Source of the DNA: Pseudomonas cavernae
GTDB taxonomy: Bacteria > Pseudomonadota > Gammaproteobacteria > Pseudomonadales > Pseudomonadaceae
Assembly (NCBI RefSeq): GCF_003595175.1
Contig: NZ_CP032419.1
Coordinates: 1,426,001 to 1,490,000, forward strand
DNA length: 64,000 bases
Reading direction: 5' to 3'
Both the position numbers and the translations under genes were made by a program. Positions 1 to 8,342 of this stretch are shown in pieces (within the stretch, counting starts at the first letter, position 1; every line of letters starts with the position of its first letter). The notes below the pieces were generated by a model, which worked only from the letters and a program-made list of their open reading frames with translations, ran no database searches and had not been told where the DNA came from.

Positions 1-357
1 GACGAGCCGAACTTCCGGCTCGCGCAACTGCCGGCCGGCAAGCCGCTGCCCTACGAAGCGGCGGCCAACGGCATGGTCAACCTGTTCGGTCGCCTGGACT
101 TCGCCGACGCCGCGCCGCTGACGCAGGTGCAGTTCAAGGCGCCGGCGCTGCTCAATTTCGTCCTGGAGAGTTTTGCTGACGGCCAGGTGCAGGGTGCCGT
201 CTACGTCCAGGGCGAGCAGTACTGGCTGACCCTGAAAGAGCGGCGCAACTTCAGCGCCGAGGAACTCCCGGGCAAGGCCGATTGGGCGTATCGGATCGAG
301 CCGGGGCAGTATCAGGCGCTGGCCAAAACGCTCAAGGACGTGCTCGCGAAAAAGTGA
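1..357 (+). CDS. C-terminal part of an unidentified protein
   Basis: The reading frame is open from the first base and ends at TGA 355-357, giving 118 residues of a gene that begins upstream of the window. An internal ATG at 73 is unlikely to be the true start because the frame continues upstream with the same composition. The piece is rich in Ala, Leu, Gln and Lys, shows no signal peptide, membrane segment or motif I can assign, and ends in a short Lys-rich helix. I do not recognise the family. A 10-bp inverted repeat follows the stop, so the gene probably ends its own transcript. Confidence 0.7.
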   Translation, partial: DEPNFRLAQLPAGKPLPYEAAANGMVNLFGRLDFADAAPLTQVQFKAPALLNFVLESFADGQVQGAVYVQGEQYWLTLKERRNFSAEELPGKADWAYRIEPGQYQALAKTLKDVLAKK

Positions 358-364
358 GGAAATG

Positions 365-400
365 CCCTGCAAGGCGCGCAGTGCGGGCCTTGCAGGCTTT
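365..400 (+). terminator. Possible terminator hairpin after the first gene
   Basis: Inverted repeat CCTGCAAGGC (366-375) / GCCTTGCAGG (387-396) with an 11-nt loop, followed only by CTTTATGG. The stem is strong but the T-tract is poor, so it may be a weak or Rho-assisted terminator. Confidence 0.5.
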
Positions 401-406
401 ATGGAA

Positions 407-445
407 AAAGTACTTTTCAGCTTTTGCGCTTGCTTTATACTCGGC
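407..445 (+). promoter_or_regulatory. Candidate promoter and leader of the cold-shock gene
   Basis: A TATACT-like -10 lies near 436-441, and an upstream TTTTCA sits at about 16-17 bp spacing as a weak -35. If this is used, the transcript has an untranslated leader of about 115 nt before the csp start at 567. Long leaders are typical of cold-shock genes and affect mRNA folding and stability. This is a by-eye assignment. Confidence 0.35.
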
Positions 446-566
446 TGGCGGTGGCATTTAAGAGCGTTATGCAATTGTCTGCTTTGCGGCGGCAGCTGCG
501 CGTTGTTACTGACCCGTCGATACCTCGTCAGAGGCAATAATAAAATGCGAGTTGGAGAGAGTTGGA

Positions 567-776
567 ATGGCTGATCGTGAGATTGGGACCGTCAAATGGT
601 TCAATGATGCCAAGGGCTATGGCTTCATTCAGCGCGAAAGTGGCGCGGATGTATTCGTTCACTACCGCGCCATCCGTGGTGAGGGTCACCGCTCCCTGAA
701 CGAGGGCGAGCGCGTTGAGTTCTCCGTGATCGATGGTCAGAAAGGCCCGCAGGCTGAAGACGTTTCCCGGACTTAA
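567..776 (+). CDS. Cold-shock domain protein (CspA family)
   Basis: 69-residue single cold-shock domain, the normal length for the family. The RNP1-like motif [15 protein letters not shown] is at about residues 7-21 and the RNP2-like motif VFVHYRAI at about 31-38, giving the aromatic nucleic-acid-binding face of an OB fold. Such proteins bind single-stranded RNA/DNA as chaperones or antiterminators. Start ATG 567 was chosen because [12 protein letters not shown] matches the family N-terminus and GGAGAG lies 5-8 bp upstream; the in-frame upstream start at 552 adds residues not seen in the family. Resembles P. aeruginosa PA1159, which is also followed by rlmA/dapE/ndvB. A strong terminator follows at once, so it is probably monocistronic. 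Confidence 0.93.
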   Translation: MADREIGTVKWFNDAKGYGFIQRESGADVFVHYRAIRGEGHRSLNEGERVEFSVIDGQKGPQAEDVSRT

Positions 777-790
777 CCGTCCGGAACAAC

Positions 791-824
791 AAAAGGCCCG
801 TCAGTGACGGGCCTTTTGTTTTTC
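791..824 (+). terminator. Rho-independent terminator of the csp gene
   Basis: AAAAGGCCCGTCA / TGACGGGCCTTTT stem with a tiny loop, then GTTTTTC. Begins 14 bp after the csp stop. Confidence 0.92.
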
Positions 825-853
825 TACGGTTCGTAGGGGCATCGGGCTACGAG

Positions 854-944
854 TTGTAGGTTGGTGTGGAGCGCAGCGATACCCAACAAGCGGTCGCTCC
901 GGGAGCGAAAGATGGGTATCGCTGCGCTCGACCCATCCTACGGG
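854..944. repeat. Intergenic inverted repeat (about 33-bp arms)
   Basis: Left arm about 854-886 contains GGAGCGCAGCGATACCCA. Right arm about 911-944 contains TGGGTATCGCTGCGCTCGA and is its near-complete reverse complement, including the outer GTAGG/CCTAC. The loop is about 24 nt with a smaller GGTCGCTCC/GGGAGCGA hairpin. It lies between the csp terminator and the convergent hypothetical gene. Repeats of this wording are common between Pseudomonas genes; the function is unknown. Confidence 0.75.
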
Positions 945-953
945 TTACTCAGT

Positions 954-1337
954 TCAGCTGGTGCGCCAGACGATCTCTTCCTCGCCATCGGCGCTGACCC
1001 GGATCCAGCGGTCGGCGGTTTCGTCGCTTTCATCCTCTTGCCAGCTGCCAGGCGCGCAGCGGACTTCCACGCCGAGGGCGGCGAAGGCTGCGCGGGCGCA
1101 GGCCAGATCGTCCGGCCAGGGCGTGTGCGGGCTGTCCAGATAGAGGCTGTGCCACTTGCCGACCGCCTTCGGCAGCCATGTTAGGGGAATCACCCCGGCG
1201 GCGCTGTCGACGTCGCACTTGTAGGTCTGGCCCTTCTGTCGCCATTCGGAACAAGGGCCGAGCGCCTGGCTCAGCCAGCCGGTGATGGCGTGGTGGTCGG
1301 CGTCCTTGAGGTAGATCTCGATATCCGGTTGGCGCAT
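954..1337 (-). CDS. Conserved hypothetical protein (PA1160-like)
   Basis: 127-residue soluble protein with no signal peptide or membrane segment. It is rich in Trp and acidic residues, with a Trp/Asp/Glu-rich C-terminus. I recognise no domain. Its place directly after rlmA in a csp-hypothetical-rlmA-dapE-ndvB order matches, from memory, P. aeruginosa PA1159-PA1163, which supports a real gene. It starts 27 bp after the rlmA stop on the same strand, so it is probably the last gene of the dapE-rlmA transcript. Function unknown. Confidence 0.75.
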   Translation of the reverse strand: MRQPDIEIYLKDADHHAITGWLSQALGPCSEWRQKGQTYKCDVDSAAGVIPLTWLPKAVGKWHSLYLDSPHTPWPDDLACARAAFAALGVEVRCAPGSWQEDESDETADRWIRVSADGEEEIVWRTS

Positions 1338-1364
1338 CGCAGGGTTCCTGTCGCCGAAGGCAAA

Positions 1365-2174
1365 TTAGTTGAGTTGAAACCAATCGTAGCGCACCGCCAC
1401 GGTGACCTCTAACGGCTGCTCGATCACCGCCGCGCGGCGTTCGGCACTGGCGCGCCAGCCATGCGGGGTCATCGCCAGCAGGTCGGCGCGCGCTTCGGGG
1501 CTGCTCAGCGCGAGGCTGAAGCTGAGCGTCTCGCTGTGGGCCAGGCGCATGTCGGCGGGGATCAGACTCAGGTGCTTCTCGTCGTCGTAGGCGCGCACCT
1601 CGTCGTACAGACGGGCGCGCAGTTCGATCAGGTGCTCGCGAGTCGGGCCGACGCGCAGCAGGCCGCCGCCGGCGCTGAGCAGGCGCCGGGCCTCGCTCCA
1701 GTCCAGCGGGCTGAACACGCTGGCGAGTACCTGGCAGCTGGCATCGGCCAGCGGGATGCGCGCCATGCTCGCCACCAACCAGCTCAGTTGCGGCGCACGC
1801 TTGCAGGCGCGTTTGACCGCCTCGCGGGAGATGTCCAGGGCATAGCCGTCGGCCTGGGGCAGTGCCTCGGCGATCTGCGCGGTGTAGTAGCCCTCGCCGC
1901 AGCCGATATCCAGCCAGGCGGCGGGCTTCCGCTCGGCGGCCAGTTCGGCCAGGCGCTTGGCGATCGGCGCGTAGTGGCCGGCTTCGAGAAAGCGTCGGCG
2001 TGCTTCGACCATGGCCTGATTGTCGCCCGGGTCGCGGCTGTTCTTGTGCTGCACCGGCAACAGATTCAGGTAACCCTGGCGCGCACGGTCGAAGCGATGC
2101 CCGGCCGCGCAGGCCACGCCGTTGTCCGCCGCGACCAGGGCGGCGGCGCACAGCGGACAGATCAGCCGGTTCAC
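1365..2174 (-). CDS. rlmA: 23S rRNA (guanine-745-N1)-methyltransferase
   Basis: 269 residues. Transfers a methyl group from S-adenosylmethionine to N1 of G745 in 23S rRNA. The N-terminal zinc finger is visible as Cys6, Cys9, Cys22 and His26. The Rossmann SAM-binding glycine loop is DIGCGEG at residues 89-95. Length matches E. coli RlmA. ATG overlaps the dapE stop by 4 bp (2171-2174), indicating translational coupling in a dapE-rlmA operon. Also known as rrmA. The P. aeruginosa equivalent, from memory, is PA1161. Confidence 0.92.
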   Translation of the reverse strand: MNRLICPLCAAALVAADNGVACAAGHRFDRARQGYLNLLPVQHKNSRDPGDNQAMVEARRRFLEAGHYAPIAKRLAELAAERKPAAWLDIGCGEGYYTAQIAEALPQADGYALDISREAVKRACKRAPQLSWLVASMARIPLADASCQVLASVFSPLDWSEARRLLSAGGGLLRVGPTREHLIELRARLYDEVRAYDDEKHLSLIPADMRLAHSETLSFSLALSSPEARADLLAMTPHGWRASAERRAAVIEQPLEVTVAVRYDWFQLN

Positions 2175-3322
2175 GCCAGCAGCCGCTCGAGGGTTTGCTG
2201 GTAGATATCGGTCAGCACGTCCAGATCGCTGGCGAGGATGCGCTCATCGACCTGATGGATGGTGGCGTTCACCGGCCCCAGTTCGACCACCTGGGTGCCC
2301 AGGGTGGCGATGAAGCGGCCATCCGAGGTGCCACCGCTGGTCGATGGCTGAGTCTCACGACCGGTCACCGCCTTGATGCTGGCGGCCACCGCGTCGAGCA
2401 ACTCGCCGGGTTCGGTGAGGAACGGCAGGCCGGACAGCGCCCAGTCGAGGTGATAGTCCAGGCCGTGCTTGTCGAATATGGCGGCGACCCGCTGCTGCAG
2501 GCCTTCCACCGTGGATTCGGTGGAGAAGCGGAAGTTGAACACCGCCGTCAGCTCGCCGGGAATCACGTTGGTGGCGCCGGTGCCGGCGTTCAGGTTGGAG
2601 ATCTGGAAGCTGGTCGGCGGGAAGAAGGCATTGCCGTCGTCCCAATGCACGGCGGCCAGTTCGGTCAGCGCCGGGGCAACCAGGTGGATGGGGTTCTTCG
2701 CCAGGTGCGGATAGGCCACGTGGCCCTGCACGCCGCGCACCTTCAGGGTGCAGCCGAGGGAGCCGCGGCGGCCGTTCTTCACCACGTCGCCGACTAGGCT
2801 GGTGCTCGAGGGTTCGCCGACGATGCACCAGTCCAGCCGCTCGCCGCGTGCACGCAGGCGCTCGACCACGGCTTTGGTGCCGTGCTGGGCCGGGCCTTCC
2901 TCGTCGCTGGTGATCAGGAAGGCGATGGCGCCCTTGTGCTGCGGATGGATGGCGACGAAGCGCTCGACCGCCACCAGCATCGCCGCCAGGCTGCCCTTCA
3001 TGTCCGCTGCGCCGCGGCCGCAGAGCATGCCCTGGTCGTCGATCAGCGCCTCGAACGGCTGGTGCTGCCAGGCTTCGCGCGGACCGGTGGGGACCACGTC
3101 GGTGTGCCCGGCGAAGCACAGCACCGGACCGTCGCCGCCGCGGATGGCCCAGAAGTTCTCCACCTCTTCGATGCGCATCGGCTCGATACGGAAGCCGAGC
3201 GCGGCCAGGCGGCGCATCATCAGCTCCTGGCAGCCCTCGTCAACCGGGGTGACCGAGGGGCGGCGGATCAGGTCGCAGGCAAGCTCCAGGGTGGGGGAGA
3301 GGGTGGGGGAGAGGGCAGGCAT
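2171..3322 (-). CDS. dapE: Succinyl-diaminopimelate desuccinylase
   Basis: 383-residue M20-family metallohydrolase. Hydrolyses N-succinyl-LL-diaminopimelate to LL-DAP and succinate in lysine and peptidoglycan precursor synthesis. Di-zinc and catalytic residues are visible: His73 and Asp75 in AGHTDVVP, Asp107 in AADMKG, Glu141/Glu142 in SDEEGP, Glu170 in GEPSS and His356 near the C-terminus. The N-terminus [15 protein letters not shown] carries a duplicated LSPT encoded by two perfect 12-bp repeats (+ strand 3289-3312). It is a few residues longer than usual, so the true start could be shifted. Translationally coupled to rlmA. The partner genes dapC and dapD are 8-9 kb away. Confidence 0.96.
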   Translation of the reverse strand: MPALSPTLSPTLELACDLIRRPSVTPVDEGCQELMMRRLAALGFRIEPMRIEEVENFWAIRGGDGPVLCFAGHTDVVPTGPREAWQHQPFEALIDDQGMLCGRGAADMKGSLAAMLVAVERFVAIHPQHKGAIAFLITSDEEGPAQHGTKAVVERLRARGERLDWCIVGEPSSTSLVGDVVKNGRRGSLGCTLKVRGVQGHVAYPHLAKNPIHLVAPALTELAAVHWDDGNAFFPPTSFQISNLNAGTGATNVIPGELTAVFNFRFSTESTVEGLQQRVAAIFDKHGLDYHLDWALSGLPFLTEPGELLDAVAASIKAVTGRETQPSTSGGTSDGRFIATLGTQVVELGPVNATIHQVDERILASDLDVLTDIYQQTLERLLA

Positions 3323-3340
3323 TGCGGCTCCGGAACGGCA

Positions 3341-3361
3341 GATGGCGGAAAGGCCGCCATC
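3341..3361. repeat. Perfect hairpin upstream of dapE
   Basis: GATGGCGG (3341-3348) AAAGG CCGCCATC (3354-3361), an 8-bp perfect stem 19 bp upstream of the dapE start, in the ndvB-dapE intergenic region. It could be part of the terminator cluster or a dapE leader structure. Confidence 0.5.
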
Positions 3362-3362
3362 T

Positions 3363-3392
3363 TAAAGCAAAACGGCGGCCATTAGGCCGCCG
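3363..3392 (-). terminator. Terminator of ndvB (minus strand)
   Basis: GGCGGCC (3374-3380) ATTA GGCCGCC (3385-3391). Read leftward, the stem is followed by GTTTTGCTTT. It ends 23 bp after the ndvB stop, so dapE is probably transcribed from its own promoter or by read-through. Confidence 0.85.
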
Positions 3393-3414
3393 CTTCACGC
3401 TACACCGGAGGCGA

Positions 3415-6012
3415 TCAGACTGCCGCCACTTCGTTTTCCACGGCCTGTTCGGCCGGTTTCGGCAGAGACGACAGCATGGCCATGATCAGCGCCGCCAGGT
3501 AGGGCAGCGACTGCACCAGCAGCATGGTCACCCAGAACTTCACGTCGGCGCTGGGCAGGCCCTGGACCACGCCGATGCCGGCCGCCGCGCCCCACAGCAG
3601 GAGCATGATGAACACCTCTTCACGCGCTTCGGCGAGCGCCACCAGGATGCCGTGGTTGGAGGCCATCTTCGGCGTGCGGAAGAACGGGATGGTCTTGGTG
3701 AAGGTGCCGTACAACACCGCCTTGGCGATGGTGTGCGACAGCGCCAGACCGGCGATCGCCGCCTGGAACGAACGCTTCAGGTCGACGCCTACCGCGCGCT
3801 GGTAGAGGAACATGATCTTGCCGAACTTGAAGAAGAACAGCGCCAGCGGCGGGATGGCGAAGATCATCAGCGGCGGGTCGACCCGTTGCGGCACGATGAT
3901 CATCGCCGCCGACCACAGCAGTGCGCCGATGGTGAAGAAGATGTTCAAGCCGTCGGCGATCCACGGCAGCCAACCGGCGATGAAGTGGTAGCGCTGGCCG
4001 GACTTGAGCTCGCAGTCCTTGCCGAGGAACAGGCTGCGCGCGTGGCCCTTCATGATCTGGATGGCGCCGTAGGCCCAGCGGAAGCGCTGCTTCTTGTAGT
4101 CGATGAAGGTGTCCGGCATCAGGCCCTTGCCGAAGCTGTCGTAGGCGTAGGCGGCGGCATAGCCCTTCTCGAACACGCGCAGACCCAGCTCAGCATCCTC
4201 GCAGATGGTCCAGTCGGCCCACTGCAGTTCGTCCATCACGCTGCGACGGATCATGGTCATGGTGCCGTGCTGGATGATCGCGTTGCGGTCGTTGCGGGTG
4301 ACCATGCCGATATGGAAGAAGCCCTTGTATTCGGCATAGCAGAGCTTCTTGAAGGTGCTCTCGTTGCCGTCGCGGTAGTCCTGCGGCGACTGCACCACGG
4401 CGATCTTCGGATCGGCGAAGTGCGGGACCATGTGCTTGAGCCAGTTGCGGTCGACGCAGTAGTCGGAGTCGATCACCGCGATCACTTCGGCATCCGCCGC
4501 GGTGTGCGGCAGGATGTAGTTCAGCGCGCCGCCCTTGAAGCCGGCCAGCGGCGCGACATGGAAGAACTTGAAGCGCGGGCCGAGCTGCGCGCAGTAGTCG
4601 CGCACCGGTTCCCAGACGGCCGGGTCCTTGGTGTTGTTGTCGATGATCAGGACTTCGAAATCCGGATAGTCGAGGTTGGCCAGGGCGTCGAGGGTCTGTT
4701 TGACCATCTCCGGCGGCTCGTTGTAGCAGGGCACGTGCACCGAAACCTTGGGCCGGTAGGCGCTATCGGTCAGCACCGGACTGAACGGCCGGCGGCGCGT
4801 GCGCGTCCACACGGTCTCCGCCAGTTCGTGGGCTTCGGTGAGCAGGACGATGAACACGCCGAGGGCGCCGACGCCGAGCAGCAGGCCGACGGTCAGGCTG
4901 AACCAGGTGCTGTATTGCTGGCTGTAGTCGTAGCCGATCCACACCAGCACCGAACCGCCGGCGAAGGCGACGAAGGTCAGGAAGGTGCGGCCGCGCTGAC
5001 GCAGGGCGCTGCCGTCGATCAGCATCAGAGTCAGCGCCAGCAGGGCGAGAACTACCGAGCCGATGGCCAGCACCCGCCATTGCGGGATCGCCACCACCGG
5101 GCCTTCGAAATTGAATTTCGCCTGGCGCTCGGCGTTGTAGACGCCCCAGTAGGCGCCGACCGAGCCTTCTTCGCTGGCCTTCCACGGCTGGTCGAAGGCC
5201 TCGATGACGAAATAGTTGTAGCCCTTGGAGTTCAGCGCGTGCACCAGGGTGCGCAGGTAGATGGCCTGATCCGCCTGGGTGGCGTCGGCGCCGCCGCGCA
5301 TGCGGCCGTTGCTCGGCCAGCCCACTTCGGAGAGCAGCAGCGGTTTTTTCGGGAACAGCTTCTTCAGATCCTTGGCGCGTTCGAGGACGAAATCGGTGGA
5401 GTCCTCCATCGGCACGAACTCCCAGTAGGGCAGCACGTGGGCGGCGATCAGGTCGACGTGCTTGGCCAGCTCGGGGTGTTCCTGCCAGATGTGCCACTGT
5501 TCGGAGGTGGTGACCGGCACCTTGACGGCCGCGCGCACGCGGTCGAGGTAGGCGATCAGCTTGTCGGCGGTGATTTCGCGGCGGAACAGCGCCTCGTTGC
5601 CGACCACCACGCGCACGACGCTGCGCGAGGAATTGGCGATCTCGATGGCCTGGGCGATCTCGCGCTCGTTGCGCTCAATGTCCGGGCTGATCCACACCCC
5701 GAGGGTCACGCGTAGGCCGAACTCTTCGGCCAGGCGCGGGATATCGGCGAGGGTGCCCTCGACCGAATAGGTACGGATGTTGTCGGTCTGCTTGCTGAGC
5801 AGCTCCAGATCTGCGCGGATTTGCGCGTCGTTCGGGTATTGGTTCTTCTGCGGGTTCTGATCCAGACGGAACGGCGAGAAGGAGAAGCCGGAGATCTGCT
5901 CGGGCCAGTCGGGCGCGCTGACCGGCCGGTTGATGAGGGCCCAGAAACCGGTGAACAGCGCGGCAACTGCCACGAAGACCACGAGATTGAGTCCGAATTT
6001 ACGCGATGACAT
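3415..6012 (-). CDS. ndvB: Periplasmic/cyclic beta-glucan synthase, GH17-GT2 fusion (NdvB-like)
   Basis: 865-residue membrane enzyme. N-terminal TM at about residues 8-27. Then a periplasmic glycoside hydrolase 17-like domain with the acid/base Glu140 (VVVGNEA) and nucleophile Glu229 (LLLSEVGWPSNG). TM segments follow at about 313-395. The cytosolic GT2 domain (about 420-650) carries DSD 515-517, the catalytic ED pair 605-606 and QRFRW 642-646, then about five further TM segments. The GT2 polymerises glucose from UDP-glucose; the GH17 domain is expected to act as a beta-1,3-glucan transferase. The P. aeruginosa counterpart PA1163 makes glucans linked to biofilm antibiotic tolerance. All catalytic residues are intact. 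Confidence 0.93.
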   Translation of the reverse strand: MSSRKFGLNLVVFVAVAALFTGFWALINRPVSAPDWPEQISGFSFSPFRLDQNPQKNQYPNDAQIRADLELLSKQTDNIRTYSVEGTLADIPRLAEEFGLRVTLGVWISPDIERNEREIAQAIEIANSSRSVVRVVVGNEALFRREITADKLIAYLDRVRAAVKVPVTTSEQWHIWQEHPELAKHVDLIAAHVLPYWEFVPMEDSTDFVLERAKDLKKLFPKKPLLLSEVGWPSNGRMRGGADATQADQAIYLRTLVHALNSKGYNYFVIEAFDQPWKASEEGSVGAYWGVYNAERQAKFNFEGPVVAIPQWRVLAIGSVVLALLALTLMLIDGSALRQRGRTFLTFVAFAGGSVLVWIGYDYSQQYSTWFSLTVGLLLGVGALGVFIVLLTEAHELAETVWTRTRRRPFSPVLTDSAYRPKVSVHVPCYNEPPEMVKQTLDALANLDYPDFEVLIIDNNTKDPAVWEPVRDYCAQLGPRFKFFHVAPLAGFKGGALNYILPHTAADAEVIAVIDSDYCVDRNWLKHMVPHFADPKIAVVQSPQDYRDGNESTFKKLCYAEYKGFFHIGMVTRNDRNAIIQHGTMTMIRRSVMDELQWADWTICEDAELGLRVFEKGYAAAYAYDSFGKGLMPDTFIDYKKQRFRWAYGAIQIMKGHARSLFLGKDCELKSGQRYHFIAGWLPWIADGLNIFFTIGALLWSAAMIIVPQRVDPPLMIFAIPPLALFFFKFGKIMFLYQRAVGVDLKRSFQAAIAGLALSHTIAKAVLYGTFTKTIPFFRTPKMASNHGILVALAEAREEVFIMLLLWGAAAGIGVVQGLPSADVKFWVTMLLVQSLPYLAALIMAMLSSLPKPAEQAVENEVAAV

Positions 6013-6204
6013 AGAAGTTTCAGGTTCCGATGCGTGGAACAGGGAGAGATGGCGCCAGCAGCAGGCTGGTCGGCGCGCATGCTACTCCGGCCTCTGGCGC
6101 CTGTACAGATTCCGCCGGGTGCCTGCAGGCTTTGTCCCTCCTGGCTTGCAGAAGTTCGTCGGCGGACCGTGCGGGCTTGCGCTGGCGCAGTTCATCAGCT
6201 CCGT

Positions 6205-7356
6205 TCAGAGCGCCTTTAGCAGTATGCGCTCGCAGCCCTCCAGGTCGAGGTCGGCATGCTCGCCGAGAGCGGTCAGGCCGTGGCGTTGCAGTTGGGCGAG
6301 GATCTGTGGGATCGCTCCGGCATCCAGGCCGTGTTCGCCGAGGCGGGTGGGCACGCCCAGGCGCTGGAAGAAGTCGCGGGTGGCGTTGATCGCGGCGTCG
6401 ATGCGCGCCTCGGATTTGCCGAGGTTGAAGTCCCAGACCCGTTCGGCATATTGCAGCAGCTTGGCCTGCTTGACCGCGCGGCGCTCGTTGAGCAGGGCCG
6501 GGAGGATCACCGCCAAGGTCTGGGCATGGTCGATATGGTAGAGCGCCGTCAGTTCGTGACCGATCAGGTGGGTGCTCCAGTCGTGCGGCACGCCGCAGCC
6601 GAGCACGCCGTTCATCGCCTGGTTAGCGCAGAGCATCAGGTTGGCGCGCACCGCATAGTTGCACGGGGTGACCAGGGCTTTCGGGCCCTCCTCGATCAGG
6701 GTGCGCAGCAGGCCCTCGGCGTAGCGATCCTGCAGCGGCGCGCCGGCCGGATAGGTGAGGTACTGCTCGAGAGTGTGGACGAAGGCCTCGACCACGCCGT
6801 TGCTGATCTGCCGGGGTGGCAGGCTGAAGGTGCTGCGCGGGTCGAGGATGGCGAAGCGCGGGTACAGCAGGGGGCTGGCGAATGGCAGCTTCTCCTGGCG
6901 CCCGGCGTGGCTGACCACGCCTTTGCCGTTGCTCTCCGAGCCGGTGGCCGCCAGGGTCAGCACGCAGCCCAGCGGCATGGCCGCACTGATCGGCGTGCCG
7001 GTCAGCAATTCGAGCGGGTCGCCCGGGTGGCAGAGGGCAGCGGCGATGAACTTGCTGCCGTCGATCACCGAACCGCCGCCGACGGCGAGGATGAAGTCGC
7101 AGGCGGCGGCCCTGGCTTGCTCCAGGCCGCGGATCAGAGTGGCGAATTGCGGGTTGGCCTCGATGCCGGCGAAGCGGCTGGTGTGATGGCCGCTGAGGGC
7201 GTCTTCCACCTGCTGCCAGACGCCGTTCTGGAAGATGCTGCCGCCGCCGAGGGTGATCAGCACCCGGCTGCTGGGCGGGATTTCCTCGCTCAACCGGGCG
7301 ATCTGCCCGGCGCCGAAGTGCAGGCGGGTGGGGTTGTAGAAGGTGAAGTTGCGCAT
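6205..7356 (-). CDS. yqhD: Iron-dependent (group III) alcohol dehydrogenase, YqhD-like
   Basis: 383 residues. Expected to reduce aldehydes with NADPH. Cofactor-binding GGGS at 37-40 and GGGSVIDG at 93-100. The C-terminal signature STHLIGHELTALYHIDHAQT gives metal ligands His263 and His277, with His194 in VVEAFVHTLEQY. The residue equivalent to the metal-ligand Asp of E. coli YqhD appears to be Glu190, a conservative but unusual change. Start ATG 7356 was chosen: GCGGAGGTGGCC gives an ideal Shine-Dalgarno sequence, while the in-frame upstream start at 7389 adds 11 non-family residues. Stands alone, divergent from tcdA. Confidence 0.9.
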   Translation of the reverse strand: MRNFTFYNPTRLHFGAGQIARLSEEIPPSSRVLITLGGGSIFQNGVWQQVEDALSGHHTSRFAGIEANPQFATLIRGLEQARAAACDFILAVGGGSVIDGSKFIAAALCHPGDPLELLTGTPISAAMPLGCVLTLAATGSESNGKGVVSHAGRQEKLPFASPLLYPRFAILDPRSTFSLPPRQISNGVVEAFVHTLEQYLTYPAGAPLQDRYAEGLLRTLIEEGPKALVTPCNYAVRANLMLCANQAMNGVLGCGVPHDWSTHLIGHELTALYHIDHAQTLAVILPALLNERRAVKQAKLLQYAERVWDFNLGKSEARIDAAINATRDFFQRLGVPTRLGEHGLDAGAIPQILAQLQRHGLTALGEHADLDLEGCERILLKAL

Positions 7357-7481
7357 GGCCACCTCCGCTGCGGTCGCCTCGCAGGTCAACAGTCGGTTTG
7401 CCTGACTTCAGACTATAGCGCTGCACCGGCCTGGGGCGGGGCCGGCGACAGGGTGTCTCGTCGCCCGGCGGTGTAGGCTTT

Positions 7482-7487
7482 TATAAT
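7482..7487 (+). promoter_or_regulatory. Candidate -10 box (TATAAT) of tcdA
   Basis: Perfect TATAAT 34 bp before the tcdA ATG, in a G+C-rich intergenic region. No convincing -35 is visible at 16-18 bp, so promoter strength is uncertain. Confidence 0.5.
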
Positions 7488-7520
7488 GCGCGCCCGCTTT
7501 TCAGCCAGTGAGCCTAAGTC

Positions 7521-8336
7521 ATGCAGATCGACGAGCAGCGTTTTGGCGGTATCGCCCGGCTATATGGCCGCGACGGCCTTGAGCGCCTGGCGGCCGCGCA
7601 TGTCGCCGTGGTCGGCATCGGCGGGGTCGGCTCCTGGGCGGCCGAGGCGCTGGCGCGTTCCGGGGTCGGCGAGATCTCGCTGTTCGACCTCGACGATGTG
7701 TGCATCACCAACACCAACCGCCAGGTGCATGCCCTCGACGGTGCGGTTGGCCAGGCCAAGGTCGAGGCCATGGCCACGCGCCTGCGCGCCATCAATCCGG
7801 CCTGCGTGGTGCACGCGGTGGCCGACTTCGTCACCCGCGAGACCATGGCCGAGTACATCATCGAGCAGTTCGACGCGGTGATCGACTGCATCGACAGCGT
7901 GGCGGCCAAGGCCGCGCTGATCGCCTGGTGCAAGCGACGCAAGATCCAGATCGTCACCACCGGTGGCGCCGGCGGGCAAATCGACCCGACCCAGATCCAG
8001 ATCGCCGACCTCAACAAGACTTTCAATGACCCGCTGGCCGCCAAGGTGCGCTCGACCCTGCGCCGCGACTACGGCTTCTCGCGTACGCCGGGGCGCACCT
8101 ACAGCGTGCCCTGCGTGTTTTCCACCGAGCAGCTGCGCTACCCGAAGCCGGACGGCACGGTGTGTCAGACCAAGGGCTTCGTCGGTGAAGGGGTGAAACT
8201 CGACTGCGCCGGCGGTTTCGGCGCGGTGATGATGGTCACCGCCAGCTTCGGCATGGCCGCGGCGGCCAAGACCGTGGACAAGCTGGTGGCCGGCGCGCGG
8301 CGGCCGGCGGAGCGCAAGGCCGCCCCAGGTTCTTAA
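7521..8336 (+). CDS. tcdA: tRNA threonylcarbamoyladenosine dehydratase
   Basis: 271-residue E1/ThiF-like enzyme. Dehydrates t6A37 of tRNA to the cyclic form ct6A using ATP. The nucleotide-binding motif VVGIGGVGSWAAEAL is at about residues 30-44, with conserved DDVCITNTNRQ at about 58-68 and VDAIDSV-like FDAVIDCIDSVAAK further on. Length fits the family (E. coli TcdA/CsdL, formerly YgdL). In E. coli, CsdA-CsdE deliver sulfur to CsdL/TcdA. Here csdE and csdA lie immediately downstream on the opposite strand (6 bp between stops), so the functional link is kept although the genes are convergent. Confidence 0.94.
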   Translation: MQIDEQRFGGIARLYGRDGLERLAAAHVAVVGIGGVGSWAAEALARSGVGEISLFDLDDVCITNTNRQVHALDGAVGQAKVEAMATRLRAINPACVVHAVADFVTRETMAEYIIEQFDAVIDCIDSVAAKAALIAWCKRRKIQIVTTGGAGGQIDPTQIQIADLNKTFNDPLAAKVRSTLRRDYGFSRTPGRTYSVPCVFSTEQLRYPKPDGTVCQTKGFVGEGVKLDCAGGFGAVMMVTASFGMAAAAKTVDKLVAGARRPAERKAAPGS

Positions 8337-8342
8337 TCCAGC

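Noticed and set aside
362..574. 70-codon frame in the csp leader
   Set aside because: Overlaps the csp start, has no ribosome-binding site and spans the putative terminator and promoter.
3322..5715. 797-codon open frame on the plus strand across ndvB
   Set aside because: Antisense to a gene with intact catalytic motifs. The translation is repetitive His/Gln/Arg/Val-rich, typical of the shadow frame of high-G+C genes.
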